From Geobacter sp. DSM 9736 (lineage in GTDB: Bacteria; Desulfobacterota; Desulfuromonadia; Geobacterales; Geobacteraceae), in the NCBI RefSeq assembly GCF_900187405.1, contig NZ_LT896716.1, positions 1,054,001 through 1,118,000 on the forward strand: a stretch of DNA of 64,000 bases, given 5' to 3'. The position numbers and the translations under genes were made by a program. Numbering within the stretch: the first letter of the stretch is position 1; the number at the start of each line of letters is the position of its first letter. The notes under the pieces were generated by a model, which worked only from the letters and a program-made list of their open reading frames with translations, had not been told where the DNA came from and ran no database searches. This document shows, in pieces, positions 1-7,750 of this stretch.

Positions 1-479
1 GTGAAACCGGCAAGGTCATATTCTCCCTCGCCATAAAAACCGGGCATTTCTGCGGTTTCCCCGCCGATGAGTGCACATCCGGCCAGGACGCATCCTTCAG
101 ATATACCCTTCACCACGAGCGCCGCTTTCTCAGGGTGCAGCTTTCCGGTGGCGAGGTAATCAAGAAAGAAGAGGGGCTCAGCACCCTGGACGACGATATC
201 GTTGACACACATCGCCACCAGGTCGATCCCGACCGTTTCGTGCCTGTCCGCCATGAAAGCGATCTTGAGCTTCGTGCCGACGCCATCGGTGCCGGAAACG
301 AGCACGGGGTTTTTGTACTTGTTGGTATTGAGGGAAAAGAGGCCTCCGAATCCACCGATGTCGGCTATGACTTCCGGCCGAGATGTGGCCTTCACGAGAG
401 GCTTGATCAGTTTTACGAATTTGTTGCCGGCGCTGATGTCTACACCGGCTTCTTTGTATGTGGTTCCGGATTTTATCAA
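1..479 (-). CDS. purM: Phosphoribosylformylglycinamidine cyclo-ligase PurM, 5' part only
   Basis: ATP-dependent ring closure of FGAM to aminoimidazole ribonucleotide, step 5 of de novo purine synthesis, in the cytosol. About 159 codons are present; the gene runs off the left edge of the window. I start it at a TTG (477-479) because AGGAGG lies just upstream and the reading from there ([20 protein letters not shown]) is a normal PurM N-terminus. Family signatures follow in order: [43 protein letters not shown] and GGETAEMPG, the last two from the nucleotide-binding AIRS N-domain. It diverges from rimI and has its own promoter candidate. Identification is firm; the TTG start is very likely. Confidence 0.93.
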   Translation of the reverse strand, partial: MIKSGTTYKEAGVDISAGNKFVKLIKPLVKATSRPEVIADIGGFGGLFSLNTNKYKNPVLVSGTDGVGTKLKIAFMADRHETVGIDLVAMCVNDIVVQGAEPLFFLDYLATGKLHPEKAALVVKGISEGCVLAGCALIGGETAEMPGFYGEGEYDLAGF

Positions 480-506
480 GGTTTATCCTCCTGTACAGAA
501 CTGATG

Positions 507-535
507 TTTTTAAACCATAGGCTCGCAAAAGTCAA
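507..535 (-). promoter_or_regulatory. Sigma-70-type promoter candidate for purM
   Basis: Read on the minus strand: TTGACT (535-530), a 17-nt spacer and TAAAAA (512-507), about 28 nt before the purM TTG. Good hexamers and ideal spacing, placed where the divergent purM gene needs a promoter. No transcription data. Confidence 0.55.
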
Positions 536-560
536 ACCCATTATCCCTAGGAAAAAAGAG

Positions 561-589
561 TTTACAAGGGCTGAGCCTTTGCATATGAT
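561..589 (+). promoter_or_regulatory. Sigma-70-type promoter candidate for rimI-pyrK-pyrD
   Basis: TTTACA (561-566), exactly 17 nt, then TATGAT (584-589): five of six matches in each hexamer. Transcription would begin near 596, only about 3 nt before the ATG at 599, so the mRNA would be almost leaderless for rimI unless the start is the ATG at 608. Confidence 0.55.
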
Positions 590-598
590 ACCGGCGGA

Positions 599-1084
599 AT
601 GAAGGGGATGCTCTCGCAGATAACCATCTGTCCTATGTCCGAGGAAGATCTGAATGATGTCCTCCTCATAGAAGCGGCTTCATTCCCCCACCCGTGGAAC
701 AGAACACATTTCCTGGATGAACTTAAATCACCCCATAGCTTCCCTCTGGTCGCTTTTGACGCCGGCGGACGGGTCGCCGGTTACATCTGCGCCATGCAGG
801 TGCTCGATGAGGGGCACATACTTGATGTTGCTGTTCGCCCCGACCTGCGGGGCTGCGGAATAGGACGGCTTTTGGTGGAAAAGGTTCTCGGCATGTGCCG
901 CCAGTCAGGAGCGGATTACGTCTCTCTTGAAGTGCGTCCTTCCAATCTTGCAGCTGTCGAACTTTACCGGCGGATGGGCTTCATCGTCACGGGGCGGCGG
1001 CCGCGTTACTACCATGACGGTGAGGATGCCCTGTTGATGGAGTTCATCTTTGGAGATAATGAGGAAGAAGGCGATGCAGTTTAA
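599..1084 (+). CDS. rimI: Ribosomal protein S18-alanine N-acetyltransferase RimI
   Basis: GNAT-family acetyltransferase of 161 residues. RimI proteins transfer acetyl from acetyl-CoA to the N-terminal alanine of ribosomal protein S18. The fold is visible from ITICPMSEEDLNDVLLIE through the acetyl-CoA loop VRPDLRGCGIGRLLVE (Q/RxxGxG/A type) to SLEVRPSNLAAVELYRRMGF and a C-terminal RPRYYHDGEDALLME, which is characteristic of RimI rather than of general GNATs. Start at 599 or 608 is uncertain because the best promoter lies almost on top of it. The last 11 bp overlap pyrK, implying coupled translation. Confidence 0.88.
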   Translation: MKGMLSQITICPMSEEDLNDVLLIEAASFPHPWNRTHFLDELKSPHSFPLVAFDAGGRVAGYICAMQVLDEGHILDVAVRPDLRGCGIGRLLVEKVLGMCRQSGADYVSLEVRPSNLAAVELYRRMGFIVTGRRPRYYHDGEDALLMEFIFGDNEEEGDAV

Positions 1085-1889
1085 ATCGATGGTCATCTCA
1101 AACCATGAAGTTTCACCGGGATACTACCGTATGCGCCTCACTGCACCGCGGGAGATGCGGGAAGCCAGTCCCGGGCAGTTCGTGATGGTAAAGGTGCATG
1201 ACGCCATCGATCCGCTGCTGAGGCGACCGTTCGGAATTTTCGATGTCGGAGTCATTCCCGCGGAATACGACGGGTGTGAACCTCAAACCTACCTTGAGAT
1301 GCTCTACCGGGTTGTGGGGAAGGGTACCGCCATGATGTCGTCGCTTCATCACGGGGACCGCCTCGACCTGCTGGCTCCTTTGGGAGCTGGTTTTGTACAG
1401 GGAGATCCTGCAGAGGAAAAGGTCCTTGTCGGTGGAGGCATTGGTCTTGCCCCGCTCTACTATCTGGCAAAGGAGATGGTGCAGCATTCGCGGGTTCGTC
1501 TTTTTATAGGCGGACGGACACGGGAAGACATCCTCTGCGTCACCGAATTCGAACGCCTCGGCATAGAGACCTACGTTTCGACCGACGACGGCACTCTCGG
1601 TGCCAGCGGACTCGTCACTGATGTGATGGAGCGCCATCTGACGGAGAATCCCGGACCGAAGACCATCTTTGCGTGCGGTCCGATGCCGATGCTTAAGGCT
1701 GTCGCCCAAATCGCTGGTCGGCGCGGAATAGCGTGTCAGGTCTCCCTGGAAGCGTATATGGCGTGCGGCATGGGAGCCTGTCTCGGCTGTGTGGTAAAGG
1801 GGCGCGAACACGCGGAAGGGCATCCTGATTACCGGTGTGTCTGCAAGGATGGCCCGGTATTTGATTTTGAACAGCTCCTCTGGATCTGA
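1074..1889 (+). CDS. pyrK: Dihydroorotate dehydrogenase B, electron-transfer subunit PyrK
   Basis: FAD and [2Fe-2S] subunit that passes electrons from the PyrD flavin to NAD+ in class 1B dihydroorotate dehydrogenase. 271 residues from ATG 1074, preceded by GAGGAAGAAGG; an in-frame TTG at 1050 lacks such a site. The FAD-binding RRPFGIFDV is near residue 45, the nucleotide-binding loop GGGIGLAPLYYLAKEM near 120, and a C-terminal iron-sulphur segment has C-G-M-G-A-C-L-G-C followed by RCVCKDGP, giving four cysteines. It overlaps rimI by 11 bp and is followed 29 bp later by pyrD, its catalytic partner. Confidence 0.94.
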   Translation: MQFKSMVISNHEVSPGYYRMRLTAPREMREASPGQFVMVKVHDAIDPLLRRPFGIFDVGVIPAEYDGCEPQTYLEMLYRVVGKGTAMMSSLHHGDRLDLLAPLGAGFVQGDPAEEKVLVGGGIGLAPLYYLAKEMVQHSRVRLFIGGRTREDILCVTEFERLGIETYVSTDDGTLGASGLVTDVMERHLTENPGPKTIFACGPMPMLKAVAQIAGRRGIACQVSLEAYMACGMGACLGCVVKGREHAEGHPDYRCVCKDGPVFDFEQLLWI

Positions 1890-1918
1890 CCGGATAAAAA
1901 ACAATAGCGGAGAAAGAC

Positions 1919-2836
1919 ATGACCAGACCGGACATGTCGGTGGAGATAGCCGGCATCAAGCTGCGTAACCCCGTACTGACCGCATCCGGAACATTCGGAT
2001 ACGGCGAGGAATTTGCGGAATACCTCGATCTTGAAGCAATCGGCGCGATCATCACGAAGGGGCTCTCCCTGAAGCCTCGCGCGGGCAACCCTACTCCGCG
2101 TATCGTAGAGACGCCAGGAGGCATGCTTAACGCCATAGGGCTGCAGAATGTGGGGCTTGATGCTTTCATCGAGAAGAAGACTCCATTTCTGCGCACTGTA
2201 TCGACGCCAGTTATTGTGAACATGTTTGGCAACACCGTGGAGGAGTATGCGGAGCTTGCGGGGAAGCTGGACCGGGTACCGGAGGTCGCGGGGATCGAGG
2301 TGAATATCTCCTGCCCCAACGTGAAGCAGGGAGGGATCGTTTTCGGCACTGATCCGAAGGCTGCTGCAACTGTGGTGACTGCTGTCCGCAAGGAATCGAC
2401 CAAACCGGTGATAGTGAAACTCTCCCCAAATGTGACGGATGTGGTGGAAATGGCCAACGCCTGCGCTGAAGCCGGGGCGGATGCGCTATCTCTCATCAAT
2501 ACCCTTACCGGTATGGCGATAGATCTTCGCAGCCGCCGGCCTGTTCTTGCCAATGTCACCGGTGGGCTCTCCGGTCCCGCCATCAAGCCCGTCGCTCTGC
2601 GAATGGTATGGCAGGTGGCGAAGGCTGTAAAGGTGCCTGTTATCGGGATAGGCGGGATCATGACTGCCGATGATGCTCTTGAATTCATCCTTGCAGGAGC
2701 TACTGCCGTCCAGGTCGGAACGGCTAACTTTCTAGATCCCTCAGCCGCGGCAACTATTGCATGCGGAATGGAGCACTATCTGACTGAGAACGGAATCGGG
2801 ACAGTTAAAGAACTGATCGGGGCACTCCAGCTTTAA
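1919..2836 (+). CDS. pyrD: Dihydroorotate dehydrogenase B, catalytic subunit PyrD
   Basis: FMN enzyme oxidising dihydroorotate to orotate in pyrimidine synthesis; 305 residues, the usual class 1B length. Visible motifs: [19 protein letters not shown] near residue 15, [19 protein letters not shown] near 60 (substrate loop), [15 protein letters not shown] near 125 with the catalytic cysteine typical of class 1, and the FMN phosphate-binding end [20 protein letters not shown] near 245. AGAAAGAC precedes the ATG. It is the last gene of the rimI-pyrK-pyrD unit, and an intrinsic terminator follows within 30 bp. Confidence 0.95.
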   Translation: MTRPDMSVEIAGIKLRNPVLTASGTFGYGEEFAEYLDLEAIGAIITKGLSLKPRAGNPTPRIVETPGGMLNAIGLQNVGLDAFIEKKTPFLRTVSTPVIVNMFGNTVEEYAELAGKLDRVPEVAGIEVNISCPNVKQGGIVFGTDPKAAATVVTAVRKESTKPVIVKLSPNVTDVVEMANACAEAGADALSLINTLTGMAIDLRSRRPVLANVTGGLSGPAIKPVALRMVWQVAKAVKVPVIGIGGIMTADDALEFILAGATAVQVGTANFLDPSAAATIACGMEHYLTENGIGTVKELIGALQL

Positions 2837-2861
2837 AGCAACGACTGAGCATATATACTGA

Positions 2862-2886
2862 AAAGGCGGGTTTCCCCCGCCTTTAT
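2862..2886 (+). terminator. Intrinsic terminator after pyrD
   Basis: AAAGGCGGG, a short TTTC-type loop, CCCGCCTTT, then TATT: a 9-bp GC-rich stem with flanking A and T runs, 25 nt after the pyrD stop and 20 nt before epmB. Confidence 0.85.
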
Positions 2887-2906
2887 TCATTTAGAGCGGG
2901 AATCTA

Positions 2907-3953
2907 ATGGAACAGTGGCAGGAAGCGGTAAAGGAAAGTATTGTCGACGTGGAACGCCTTGCCGCGCGTTTCTCCGTCGATCCTGAACCGCTTCGCACTG
3001 TTGCCGCCACCTACCCGCTACGGATCACTCCTCACTATCTGAGCCTCATCGAGCAGGCGGGAGACCCGATCTGGCGCCAGTGTATCCCTGACGTGCAGGA
3101 GTTGGCCGACGATGGCCTGTTGGCGGACCCTCTCGACGAAGAGAATCTGAGTCCGGTGCCAGGCCTCATTCACAGGTACCCTGACCGTGTAGTGCTCCTT
3201 GCTTCGTTGAACTGCGCGGTCTACTGCCGCTTTTGCATGCGAAAGCGCCGTGTGGGGCTGGATGTCGAATGCGCCCGCTCGGTCGATGAGGCCATCACTT
3301 ACATCGCAGAATGCGGACGTATCAGGGATGTGCTCATTTCAGGAGGGGACCCGCTTCTTCTGGACGATGAGCGGCTAGAGCAGATTCTTGCGCGGTTGCA
3401 CGGGATTCCGCACGTCGAGATGATACGTATTGGAACGAGAGTGCCTGTTACCTTGCCGGAGAGAATAACAGAGGGGCTATGCCGGATGCTGAAGCGCTAT
3501 CATCCGGTGTACATAAATACCCATTTCAATCACCCGCTGGAAATTACTCCGGTATCCGCTAAAGCCTGCGCAATGCTTGTCGATGCAGGCGTGCCCTTGG
3601 GAAACCAGACGGTACTGCTAAGGGGGGTTAACGACGATTGTCAGACAATGGTCCGGCTCATGCGCCGGCTTCTCGAGATCCGAGTTCGACCCTACTACCT
3701 GCATCAGATGGATCTAGTGAGGGGGACGGGGCATTTCCGCACCAGCGTCCGCAGGGGTCTGCAGATCATGGAGTCGATGCGTGGGCACATTTCGGGCCTA
3801 GCAATTCCTCACTACGTGATCGATTTGCCTGGAGGGAAAGGGAAGGTACCGCTGTTGCCGGGACAGGTAGACATGCGAGGAAACCTGCTCCAGCTGCGGA
3901 CGTACCGTGGGGAGGTAGTCACTTATTCCGACCTCTCGGACCAGGAGTTATAG
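2907..3953 (+). CDS. epmB: EF-P beta-lysylation protein EpmB (lysine 2,3-aminomutase family)
   Basis: Radical-SAM, PLP-dependent aminomutase of 348 residues, converting (S)-alpha-lysine to (R)-beta-lysine for attachment to EF-P. The radical-SAM cluster motif is C103-x3-C107-x2-C110 (NCAVYCRFCMRKR), followed by VLISGGDPLLLDD and GTRVPVTLPERIT; the PLP lysine region PGGKGKVPLLPG is near residue 312. The length matches EpmB (about 340) rather than KamA catabolic enzymes (over 400), and epmA and efp are immediate neighbours, which decides the call. The 3' end overlaps convergent epmA by 6 bp. Confidence 0.9.
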   Translation: MEQWQEAVKESIVDVERLAARFSVDPEPLRTVAATYPLRITPHYLSLIEQAGDPIWRQCIPDVQELADDGLLADPLDEENLSPVPGLIHRYPDRVVLLASLNCAVYCRFCMRKRRVGLDVECARSVDEAITYIAECGRIRDVLISGGDPLLLDDERLEQILARLHGIPHVEMIRIGTRVPVTLPERITEGLCRMLKRYHPVYINTHFNHPLEITPVSAKACAMLVDAGVPLGNQTVLLRGVNDDCQTMVRLMRRLLEIRVRPYYLHQMDLVRGTGHFRTSVRRGLQIMESMRGHISGLAIPHYVIDLPGGKGKVPLLPGQVDMRGNLLQLRTYRGEVVTYSDLSDQEL

Positions 3954-4871
3954 TTCTTCCGGTGTAAAGGCAACCACCTCGTCGATTGTTTGTTTATCGA
4001 GAAGCACCATTACGAGCCGATCAAGGCCGAGAGCGATCCCGGCGCTTGGAGGCATGAGATCCAATTCCTCCAGAAACCGCTCCGGCATAGGGGAGGGGGG
4101 TGCCCCACGGGATTCCTTTTCCGATGCTGCCTGTAGAAATCGTGCACGCTGTTCCTGGGCGTCTGTTAATTCCGAAAAACCGTTGGCAAGCTCGATTCCC
4201 GCTATGTACAGTTCAAACCGCTCCGCCAGTGTCGAGTCATCTGATTTCAGCCGAGCCAACGCTCCCCGCTCCGCAGGATAATCCAGAAGAAAAACAGGCT
4301 TATCGATTCCCAGTTGTGGCTCTATATGGGATATCATCAGCTCGTCGAACCGGTCTTCATCGAGAGCCTGTTCCATCGAAATATTAGTATGCCTCAGGAA
4401 CGCCTCGCGCACTGACAACCGCTCCCAAGGCGAAGTGAGCGACACTAGCGTTTCTCCGATGTTGATGGTGTCGCCCGTCTTCAAGGATCCGGCGACTCTC
4501 CGTATAAGACCTTCGCAATCCTTCATCAAGTCCCGGTAGTCGCCCATCCCCCGGTACCACTCCAACATGGTAAATTCTGGCAGATGCCTGATTCCCCGTT
4601 CTCCGCCACGCCAGCAGCGGCAGACCTGGAATATCTTCTGATACCCGGCTGCCAGCAATCGCTTCATACAGAGTTCCGGTGAAGTGTGGAGGTACCATCC
4701 TTCACTGGTGACTGGGTCGATGTGAGATTCAGGCGCAGGTGCAGGAATGCGAAGGGGGGTCTCCACTTCGAGAAACCCCCCTTCTATGAAAAATCGCCGT
4801 ATTTCCTGAATTACTTGCGCCCGCGCCGCAAGTGCCGGTGCCCGGCGGCGGAGGTGCCAGTTTTTCATCAT
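3948..4871 (-). CDS. epmA: EF-P lysine lysyltransferase EpmA (PoxA/GenX/YjeA)
   Basis: Truncated class II lysyl-tRNA synthetase homologue (307 residues) lacking the anticodon-binding domain; it activates beta-lysine with ATP and loads it onto EF-P. Class II motifs: motif 1 FFIEGGFLEVETPLRIPAPA near residue 28, motif 2 YQKIFQVCRCWRGGERGIRH near 77, and motif 3 GIALGLDRLVMVLLDK near 277. The ATG directly abuts the efp stop, and the AAAGGA of its ribosome-binding site sits inside the last efp codons, so the two are translated from one message. An alternative ATG is one codon downstream. Confidence 0.94.
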   Translation of the reverse strand: MMKNWHLRRRAPALAARAQVIQEIRRFFIEGGFLEVETPLRIPAPAPESHIDPVTSEGWYLHTSPELCMKRLLAAGYQKIFQVCRCWRGGERGIRHLPEFTMLEWYRGMGDYRDLMKDCEGLIRRVAGSLKTGDTINIGETLVSLTSPWERLSVREAFLRHTNISMEQALDEDRFDELMISHIEPQLGIDKPVFLLDYPAERGALARLKSDDSTLAERFELYIAGIELANGFSELTDAQEQRARFLQAASEKESRGAPPSPMPERFLEELDLMPPSAGIALGLDRLVMVLLDKQTIDEVVAFTPEEL

Positions 4872-5435
4872 CTATCCTTTGACGCGCGTCGAGTACTCGC
4901 CGGTGCGGGTATCGATGGTGATCAGTTCACCTTCCTCGATGAACGGGGGTACGCGGAGCACGTATCCTGTTTCAACCGTAGCCGGCTTGGAGTCGCTCCC
5001 TGAAGTGTCACCCTTGACCCAGGGGTCGGTCTGAACTACTCTCAGATTCACAAAATTCGGAAGGTTGATGCCGATAGCCTTCTCCTTGAACAGGAGCACA
5101 TCTGCAGAAATATTGTCGACCAGGTAGTTTTTTGCATCTCCCATAGCATCTTCGCCGATGGAGATCTGCTCGTAATTCTGGTTGTCCATGAAGCAGTACA
5201 TATTGTCCTCTTTATAGAGGAACTGCATGGTTCTTTCTTCCAGATGGGCAGGTTCGAAGGTCTCGCCGGATCGGTAGGTCCTGTCGAGTATGGTGCCGTT
5301 GATCATGTTACGCATCTTCGTGCGGTATAGAGCCTGACCCTTTCCGGGTTTTGCAAAATCGAAGGCGATAACGACGTAGGGGTCGCCGTCGAGAGTTATT
5401 TTCAATCCTTTTCTGAGATCCGCAACAGTGTACAT
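4872..5435 (-). CDS. efp: Translation elongation factor P
   Basis: 187 residues, full length. EF-P enters the ribosomal E site and rescues polyproline stalls. Three beta-barrel domains are expected. The modification loop reads KPGKGQA, with K32 the counterpart of E. coli K34, consistent with beta-lysylation by the neighbouring EpmA and EpmB. The C-terminal domain III ends IDTRTGEYSTRVKG. It is the first gene of efp-epmA. The 149 bp upstream, before infA, contain no clear promoter that I could choose. Confidence 0.97.
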   Translation of the reverse strand: MYTVADLRKGLKITLDGDPYVVIAFDFAKPGKGQALYRTKMRNMINGTILDRTYRSGETFEPAHLEERTMQFLYKEDNMYCFMDNQNYEQISIGEDAMGDAKNYLVDNISADVLLFKEKAIGINLPNFVNLRVVQTDPWVKGDTSGSDSKPATVETGYVLRVPPFIEEGELITIDTRTGEYSTRVKG

Positions 5436-5584
5436 GTGCTAACGTTCCTTTTTCTAGTTGATGGTGATAGACCTGCAGAGGCACTTACGATGCCACTGCC
5501 GGACTGCCCATGAGGCAATTTCAATGGTCAGAAAATTCCTGCATTCGATGGTAGTGAAAGAGCTGAAAGTCCTGGGCAGGCTTC

Positions 5585-5803
5585 CTATTTTACACGGTAG
5601 GTAATACGGCCCCTGGTGAGGTCATACGGAGAGAGTTCTACGGTCACTTTGTCTCCAGGAAGTATTTTGATGAAATACTTTCTCATTTTCCCGGAGATAT
5701 GGGCAAGGACGACATGATCGTTTTCCAGCTTAACCCGGAACATTGCATTGGGCAACGGCTCTATCACCGTGCCTTCGACTTCAATTGCTTCTTCCTTACT
5801 CAT
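5585..5803 (-). CDS. infA: Translation initiation factor IF-1
   Basis: 72 residues, exactly the usual IF-1 length; one OB-fold domain that occupies the ribosomal A site during initiation. Typical sequence: [40 protein letters not shown] and [13 protein letters not shown]. It is encoded alone, 149 bp upstream of efp, and diverges from the unknown gene at 5961. Confidence 0.97.
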   Translation of the reverse strand: MSKEEAIEVEGTVIEPLPNAMFRVKLENDHVVLAHISGKMRKYFIKILPGDKVTVELSPYDLTRGRITYRVK

Positions 5804-5851
5804 GACGACCCCGACAGATATTTATATATTATTTTCCTCTAAAACTGGGTA

Positions 5852-5880
5852 ACTTTACCGGGGTTTGTATAAAAATGCAA
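5852..5880 (-). promoter_or_regulatory. Promoter candidate for infA
   Basis: Minus strand: TTGCAT (5880-5875), 17 nt, TAAAGT (5857-5852), giving a leader of roughly 40 nt before the infA ATG. Moderate hexamers; no data. Confidence 0.4.
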
Positions 5881-5960
5881 GCACGATTTGACTACCAATC
5901 ACACTGTAGTCGCTATTCAAAAGGAGTTGAGCGCCAATCGGCAAGGGGAAGGGTGGGTGG

Positions 5961-6416
5961 ATGGCTTTAGAATTACCTTTACAAGTACATGATATCCGTA
6001 TTATTTTCAGCGAGGCAGCAATTGCGAGGACACAGAATCACATGGAAATCGTTAAAGCACTCTCCCTTAAAAATGGCCTGAATCTTCGCTTTATTAACCG
6101 GAGTCGGCGCTATTACGACGATTATTATAATGTACGCATCGAGGTGGAGTGCGATGTTCCGGTTTTCCTCGCCGAAGCTGCAGATGTGAAGCCAAGCACA
6201 CTATCCGGCCCGAACCTCACCTACCGGCGGAATATCGAGAAGATGGGTGTACCCTCGGCCGAAGTCTCTTCGGTCATTTGCCTGCTGATTGACCAGTTTG
6301 AACAAAATGCTCTCTCCTATCTTGCGGCACCTTCCTTTCCAGTCAAATTCATACGCACAGAACTGGCGAAAATGGAAAAACATCTCGGTCGCAAAGGCAG
6401 TACCTGCCCGTTCTGA
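5961..6416 (+). CDS. Unknown 151-residue protein coupled to an RlmD-type methyltransferase
   Basis: I do not recognise a family. The product is soluble-looking, with no signal peptide or membrane helix, and rich in Arg, Tyr and Glu. Notable parts are the basic/aromatic stretch NRSRRYYDDYYNVRIEVECD near residue 45, a hydrophobic segment VSSVICLLIDQF near 103, and a cysteine-containing end GRKGSTCPF. A purine-rich AAGGGGAAGGGTGG precedes the ATG, supporting real translation. Its stop codon overlaps the next gene's ATG (TGATG), which implies translational coupling to the RNA methyltransferase and a possible partner or accessory role; that role is inference only. Confidence 0.72.
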   Translation: MALELPLQVHDIRIIFSEAAIARTQNHMEIVKALSLKNGLNLRFINRSRRYYDDYYNVRIEVECDVPVFLAEAADVKPSTLSGPNLTYRRNIEKMGVPSAEVSSVICLLIDQFEQNALSYLAAPSFPVKFIRTELAKMEKHLGRKGSTCPF

Positions 6417-7750
6417 TGACTCCCAAATCACTCCAGATAGAAAAAATGGCCTTTGGCGGTGCCGGATTTGGCCGCTACGATGGAAAGGCGTGCTTCATCC
6501 CCTATACAGCGCGTGGGGATGTCATTGAGTTTGACGTAGTCGCGGACAAAAAATCTTACCTGTCCGGAAAGTTGCGGGACATCGTTCTACCTTCCCCGCT
6601 GCGAGTCACGCCCCCTTGCCCGGTCTTTGGCGCATGTGGCGGTTGTCAGTGGCAGCACCTCCCATATTCGGAACAGCTGAATAGCAAGCAGGAGATATTC
6701 ACGGAACTTCTTACCCGAATTGCGCGGTTGGAGCCTGAGGTGATAGAACCGATAGTCGGTTCTACGGAGCAGTTCGGATACCGGACAAGGATTCAGTTGA
6801 AGGTGCGTTATATTTCGGGGGTGCTTCACCTGGGCTTCTATCGTGCTGGCTCCCATTTTGTTGTCGATATACCTGAACACTGCCCGATAACCCGGCTACC
6901 AATCAACCGGCTCATCCCTCGATTGTATGGGCTTCTATCCACCCTTCCGGAGCCTGATAAAGTTCCTCAGGTGGATGCTGCTGCAGGAGAAGACGGCCGT
7001 GTCCTCCTCACCTTCCATTACATCGGCGGCCGTCTCGATGAAACAATTTCATTTCTGGAAAAGAATTCTCACGCGCTTCCGGAAGTAGAAGGAATTTGGC
7101 TCCAGAGTGGCAGAAAGGCTTCGCTGGTTCATGTTACGGGAGGAACTGCCCTTTCTTACTGTGTGCCAGATTCAGCGGGGCGTATTTTGCGTCTTATTTT
7201 CAGCCGTGGAGGTTTTTCCCAGGTAAACCTTCAGCAGAATGTAAAGCTGGTCGAGACTGTGCTCGAGTGGCTTCAGGACCGCCGTCTCGGACGCGTCCTC
7301 GATATATTCTGTGGGAACGGCAATTTTTCTCTCCCCCTTGCTTCAGCTGCGGATGCCATTCTAGGTATAGAAGGTTATCAACCGTCCATTGATGATGCCC
7401 GTGAGAACAGCCTAAAAAACGGAATTCAGAATGCGGAGTATGTCTGTGCAGATGCGGCAGAGGGGATAGGCAAGGTTATCGAGCGCGGAGAGTACTTCCA
7501 CACAGTGATCCTTGATCCTCCCCGTGACGGAGCGAGGGATATCGTAGCAAAGCTTATAACGCTCAAGCCGCAGGTGATAATTTATGTATCCTGTGACCCC
7601 GCCACTCTTGCCAGAGACCTTTCACTGTTGCGAAAAGGCGGGTATGCGGTCGTGAAAAGCCGGCCGTTCGACATGTTTCCACAGACCTACCACATCGAAA
7701 GTATTTCCATGCTCACTGCTGTTTCCGACGAGGAGAAGGACTATGTTTAA
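6416..7750 (+). CDS. rlmD: 23S rRNA (uracil-5-)-methyltransferase, RlmD/RumA family
   Basis: SAM-dependent m5U methyltransferase, 444 residues. An N-terminal TRAM domain (residues 1-55, EKMAFGGAGFGRYDGKACFI) precedes an iron-sulphur segment CPVFGACGGCQWQHLPYSEQ near 64, with a further cysteine in EHCPI. The C-terminal Rossmann domain has VLDIFCGNGNFSLPLA near 296, the target-base motif LDPPRDGA near 366 and the nucleophile motif YVSCDPATLARDL near 390. Exact target (U1939, U747 or tRNA U54) cannot be fixed by eye, so the symbol is provisional. The end overlaps the TPR gene by 8 bp. Confidence 0.88.
   Translation: MTPKSLQIEKMAFGGAGFGRYDGKACFIPYTARGDVIEFDVVADKKSYLSGKLRDIVLPSPLRVTPPCPVFGACGGCQWQHLPYSEQLNSKQEIFTELLTRIARLEPEVIEPIVGSTEQFGYRTRIQLKVRYISGVLHLGFYRAGSHFVVDIPEHCPITRLPINRLIPRLYGLLSTLPEPDKVPQVDAAAGEDGRVLLTFHYIGGRLDETISFLEKNSHALPEVEGIWLQSGRKASLVHVTGGTALSYCVPDSAGRILRLIFSRGGFSQVNLQQNVKLVETVLEWLQDRRLGRVLDIFCGNGNFSLPLASAADAILGIEGYQPSIDDARENSLKNGIQNAEYVCADAAEGIGKVIERGEYFHTVILDPPRDGARDIVAKLITLKPQVIIYVSCDPATLARDLSLLRKGGYAVVKSRPFDMFPQTYHIESISMLTAVSDEEKDYV

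Noticed and set aside
5888-5916. TTGACT with a -10 for the unknown gene at 5961
   Set aside because: At 17-nt spacing the -10 is CGCTAT, a poor match, and the better TATTCA is 20 nt away.
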